DNA from: an uncultured Planctomycetota bacterium
GTDB taxonomy: Bacteria; Planctomycetota; Brocadiia; CAIUPP01
Length of the DNA: 64,000 bases
Assembly: GCA_903901045.1 (NCBI GenBank)
Contig: CAIUPP010000075.1
Span: forward strand, 1 to 64,000
Direction: 5' to 3'
Positions 61,621 through 64,000 of the stretch are shown here, in pieces. The notes beneath the pieces are model-generated. The model did not search any database and was not told the DNA's origin. It saw only the letters and a list, made by a program, of their open reading frames with translations. Position 1 is the first letter of the stretch; each line of letters opens with the position of its first letter. Made by a program: the position numbers and the translations under genes.

Positions 61621-64000
61621 ATGAGACGCACCGCAACAATCCTGACGCTCCTGGCGGCGCTTCTGACTGCGGCGGCGGCGTACGCGGCCGAGAAAGGGCT
61701 TGTCGCTCGCTACACCTTCGACGAGGGGGGCGGCGATGTCGTCAGGGATAGCAGTGGCAACGGCAATGACGGAAGAGTTCACAACGCGGTTTTCGTGAAA
61801 TCCCCGCGCGGCTTCGCGCTCCAATTCGATGACCAGAAACAGAGCTACGTGGATTGCGGCTCGAAGCCTGTTCTGAATATCGCCGGGGACATGACGATGG
61901 AGGCATGGATCAAGGTTGATCCAACGGACAAAGGGGACAAGTTCATCTACGGCGATAACGCCTCGCTGGCGGTCGACCGCAATTTCCATTTCGCCTCGGT
62001 CAACGGACGGCTGAAGCTCGAGCATGGAAACCGGACCGCCTGCGAGCAAATCGCCACCGACAAGGAAATCTTCGACGGCACGTGGCAGCACCTGGCTTGC
62101 GTGGTGGAGTATCCGGACTACCGCGTCTACGTCAACGGCAGGGAGGTGTGGCACACCACAATGATGATGCCGATCCTCCCCACGCCGATCACGAACTTCT
62201 GCATCGGGGGGTGGTTCTACGAGAAGGGCTTCCTGCGCGGCGAGATCGACGAGCTGAGCGTCTACAACGTGGCGCTCTCCGAACGCGCCATCGCCGAGCA
62301 CGCAGGGATCGGCGCGGCGGAGTTGCGCACGGAGATTCAATCGCTCCAGTCGAGCCTCCACTATCCGAAGCAGCGCGTGGACGCCCGCCTCCTCTGCCGG
62401 AATATCGTGGCCGGCGAGACCACCGCGGAACTTCTGCTGACGGGGAAGAGCGGCGCGAAGATTTCCCGCCTCACCGGCGCAGTCAAGGAAACGCGCCCCG
62501 GCTCGCAGCGCGGCGCGGCGGAGTTCCAATTGGACGCCGCCAAGCTGACGCCGGGTGAATACACATTGCGCGCCCTTCTCAGGGACAAGGCGGGGAAGGA
62601 AGCCGGCTCCGCCGCCGAAACGTCTTTCACCTGGCCTGAGAAACCGGAATGGTTTGGCTCCAAGGCGGGGATCAGCGACAAGGTGCTGCCCCCCTACTCC
62701 GACCTTCGCGTGGAAAAGCAGGGCGGCCGCGTCGCCGTCCTGACCTGCGGGAGGAAGTACGAATTCGGCGACGCCCCCTTCGCTCTCGCGCTGGAGAGCA
62801 AGGGCCAGGCGCTGCTGGCGGCGCCGGTTCGGCTGACCGGAACGGTGAACGGCCGCGCCCTCGCCCTGACCGGCAAGCCGGCGAAGGTGCAGGAATCTTC
62901 GGCAACGCAGGCCATACTTGCGCAGAAACTGACGGACAAGGGAATCTCCGTTTCGATCCGAACCGTGGTCGAGTTCGACGGCCTCATGCGGATGGACTGG
63001 CAGGTTGCGGCCGCGAAGGCGACGGCGATTGACAACCTGACGGTCGAGATTCCGCTCGACGCGGCGCGCGCCCAATACATCTATCATTGGAATTCTTCCG
63101 GATGCGTCCGGGGCGCCGGAGCGCTGAAGGAGGCGGAGCGGAATTTCGCGTTCGAGCCGATTCTGTGGCTGGGGGATGACGAGCGCGGCCTCTCCTGGTT
63201 CGCCGAGAGCGATCAGTATTGGTATCCCGCTGATGATTCCAAAGCCATCCAGGTGGTCAAGGGGCTGAAGGAGGTGACGCTCCGGCTGAACCTCATCGGG
63301 AAGAAAGTTCAGCTTGAGCCGGGCGCGCCGTTGAAATACAGCTTCGGGCTCCAGGCGACGCCCGTCAAGCCCATCGGGCAGACCTGCTGGGATTATCGCT
63401 TCTACGACCTCAGCCAGGAGGACATCAAGTACCCCTCCGACGCGATGATGGTCGTCCCCGACAGCCTTCTGGACACGCTGGCCGCGGGGGGAGTCAAGAC
63501 GATTCAAGTCAGCTCCCAGTGGGAGCCTTTGCAGAACTATCCCAAGACGCCGTACGGGGAGAAGGTGCGCAGTCTCGTCGCCCGTTCACATCAGCGCGGG
63601 ATGAAAGTGATCCTCTACCTCGGCTTCAACATCTCCGACCTGATCCCGGAGTGGCCTTACATTGGCGATGATTGCGCCACGTCGCCGAAGGGTGGTTATA
63701 CGCCGCTGACGAACCTGTACCAGCCCGTGCAGAATGCGTACAACGTCTGCCTCAAGAGCGTCTACCAGGACCTGATGGCCGACGGCGTCGCGCGGATGAT
63801 GGAGGACTTCGACATTGACGGGGTCTATCTGGACACGACCTCCAGCCCCTGGGCCTGCAGCAACGCGCTCCACGGGTGCGGCTACGTCAGGCCGGACGGC
63901 TCCCGGGCGCCCACGTATCCGGTCTTTGCGGTGCGCGAGACGATCAAGAGGATTTACACCGCCGTCAAACAGCGCAAGCCGGATGGCCTGGTGGATCTGC
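61621..64000 (+). CDS. Secreted LamG-DUF6067-like glycoside hydrolase, cut by the window edge
   Basis: 793 residues visible, open at the right edge. The ATG at 61621 (or the adjacent one at 61618) follows GGGAGG. Signal peptide about 1-22 (ILTLLAALLTAAAAYA). LamG about 25-220 (ARYTFDEGGGDVV, RDSSGNGNDG, IDELSVYNVALSERAIAEH). A linker with coiled-coil-like ELRTEIQSLQSSL follows, then a beta domain about 240-340, then a DUF6067-like region: PILWLGDDERGLSWFAESDQ (about 510-530) and the barrel start KVILYLGFNISD with FDIDGVYLDTT (Asp738 as candidate catalytic residue). It is transcribed away from lacI of module C and probably repressed by it. It is the fourth LamG-linked hydrolase or binding protein type in the window. 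Confidence 0.76.
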   Translation, partial: MRRTATILTLLAALLTAAAAYAAEKGLVARYTFDEGGGDVVRDSSGNGNDGRVHNAVFVKSPRGFALQFDDQKQSYVDCGSKPVLNIAGDMTMEAWIKVDPTDKGDKFIYGDNASLAVDRNFHFASVNGRLKLEHGNRTACEQIATDKEIFDGTWQHLACVVEYPDYRVYVNGREVWHTTMMMPILPTPITNFCIGGWFYEKGFLRGEIDELSVYNVALSERAIAEHAGIGAAELRTEIQSLQSSLHYPKQRVDARLLCRNIVAGETTAELLLTGKSGAKISRLTGAVKETRPGSQRGAAEFQLDAAKLTPGEYTLRALLRDKAGKEAGSAAETSFTWPEKPEWFGSKAGISDKVLPPYSDLRVEKQGGRVAVLTCGRKYEFGDAPFALALESKGQALLAAPVRLTGTVNGRALALTGKPAKVQESSATQAILAQKLTDKGISVSIRTVVEFDGLMRMDWQVAAAKATAIDNLTVEIPLDAARAQYIYHWNSSGCVRGAGALKEAERNFAFEPILWLGDDERGLSWFAESDQYWYPADDSKAIQVVKGLKEVTLRLNLIGKKVQLEPGAPLKYSFGLQATPVKPIGQTCWDYRFYDLSQEDIKYPSDAMMVVPDSLLDTLAAGGVKTIQVSSQWEPLQNYPKTPYGEKVRSLVARSHQRGMKVILYLGFNISDLIPEWPYIGDDCATSPKGGYTPLTNLYQPVQNAYNVCLKSVYQDLMADGVARMMEDFDIDGVYLDTTSSPWACSNALHGCGYVRPDGSRAPTYPVFAVRETIKRIYTAVKQRKPDGLVDL

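Noticed and set aside
1-64000. tRNA, rRNA, CRISPR arrays, insertion sequences, phage genes or an origin
   Set aside because: Looked for but not seen: no transposase or integrase-like protein, no regularly spaced repeats, and no cloverleaf or rRNA segments recognised by eye.

Overview
The window is GC-rich, almost fully coding bacterial DNA devoted to carbohydrate degradation and its regulation. I see no rRNA, tRNA, CRISPR array, transposase or housekeeping gene. Several features point to the PVC superphylum or a nearby lineage (Kiritimatiellota, Lentisphaerota, Planctomycetota or similar): orphan prepilin-type proteins ending in an H-X9-D motif, many LamG-domain secreted proteins, large secreted TIM-barrel hydrolases, and many uroporphyrinogen-decarboxylase-fold (URO-D) proteins. 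The phylum is an inference from gene content; no marker gene is present.

Layout. 1-3150 (plus): a dispersed repeat, a DapA-superfamily aldolase/lyase, a translationally coupled pair of ATC-hydrolase-like proteins, a small LamG protein and a terminator. 9901-3212 (minus, module A): LacI regulator, pseudopilin-like protein, a broken pseudopilin tail, then a giant CBM-LamG-hydrolase. 10328-11377 (plus): a URO-D protein. 16265-11385 (minus): GH4, AGE-family epimerase and two URO-D proteins, divergent from a PocR-AraC regulator at 16591. 17714-24599 (plus): three secreted proteins, two of them large hydrolases, ending in a strong hairpin. 34428-24716 (minus): secreted LamG/CBM protein, GH36-like hydrolase, an (alpha/alpha)6 glycosidase, PL22-like oligogalacturonate lyase, C45 acylhydrolase and a URO-D protein. 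34679-43390 (plus): GntR/LacI hybrid regulator, GH106-like rhamnosidase, GH63/MGH-like glycosidase and three URO-D proteins. 43539-44618: second copy of the dispersed repeat, a small LamG protein and a terminator. 56727-44617 (minus, module B): LacI, pseudopilin-like, two giant secreted hydrolases, CBM protein, DNRLRE-like protein and a GHL6-like hydrolase. 61439-56998 (minus, module C): LacI, pseudopilin-like, amidohydrolase and GNAT. 61621 to the right edge (plus): LamG-DUF6067-like hydrolase, cut by the window.

How the parts may work together (inference): secreted LamG/CBM hydrolases would cut a complex polysaccharide outside the cytoplasm. Unsecreted GH106, GH4, PL22, (alpha/alpha)6 enzymes, the epimerase and the DapA-type lyase would finish oligosaccharides inside. 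The PL22 and GH106 calls suggest pectin or rhamnogalacturonan-like substrates. Three LacI regulators, one AraC and one GntR hybrid would partition the response. No sugar transporter or SusCD/TonB pair is visible, and the three orphan pseudopilins, each directly downstream of a LacI gene, are candidates for surface capture or uptake.

The most notable regularities are the repeated LacI-pseudopilin-hydrolase cassette, a shared promoter/operator geometry at all three lacI genes, a family of paralogous uncharacterised hydrolases, and seven URO-D-fold proteins of which six carry Asp where the related methyltransferases carry a zinc-binding Cys.
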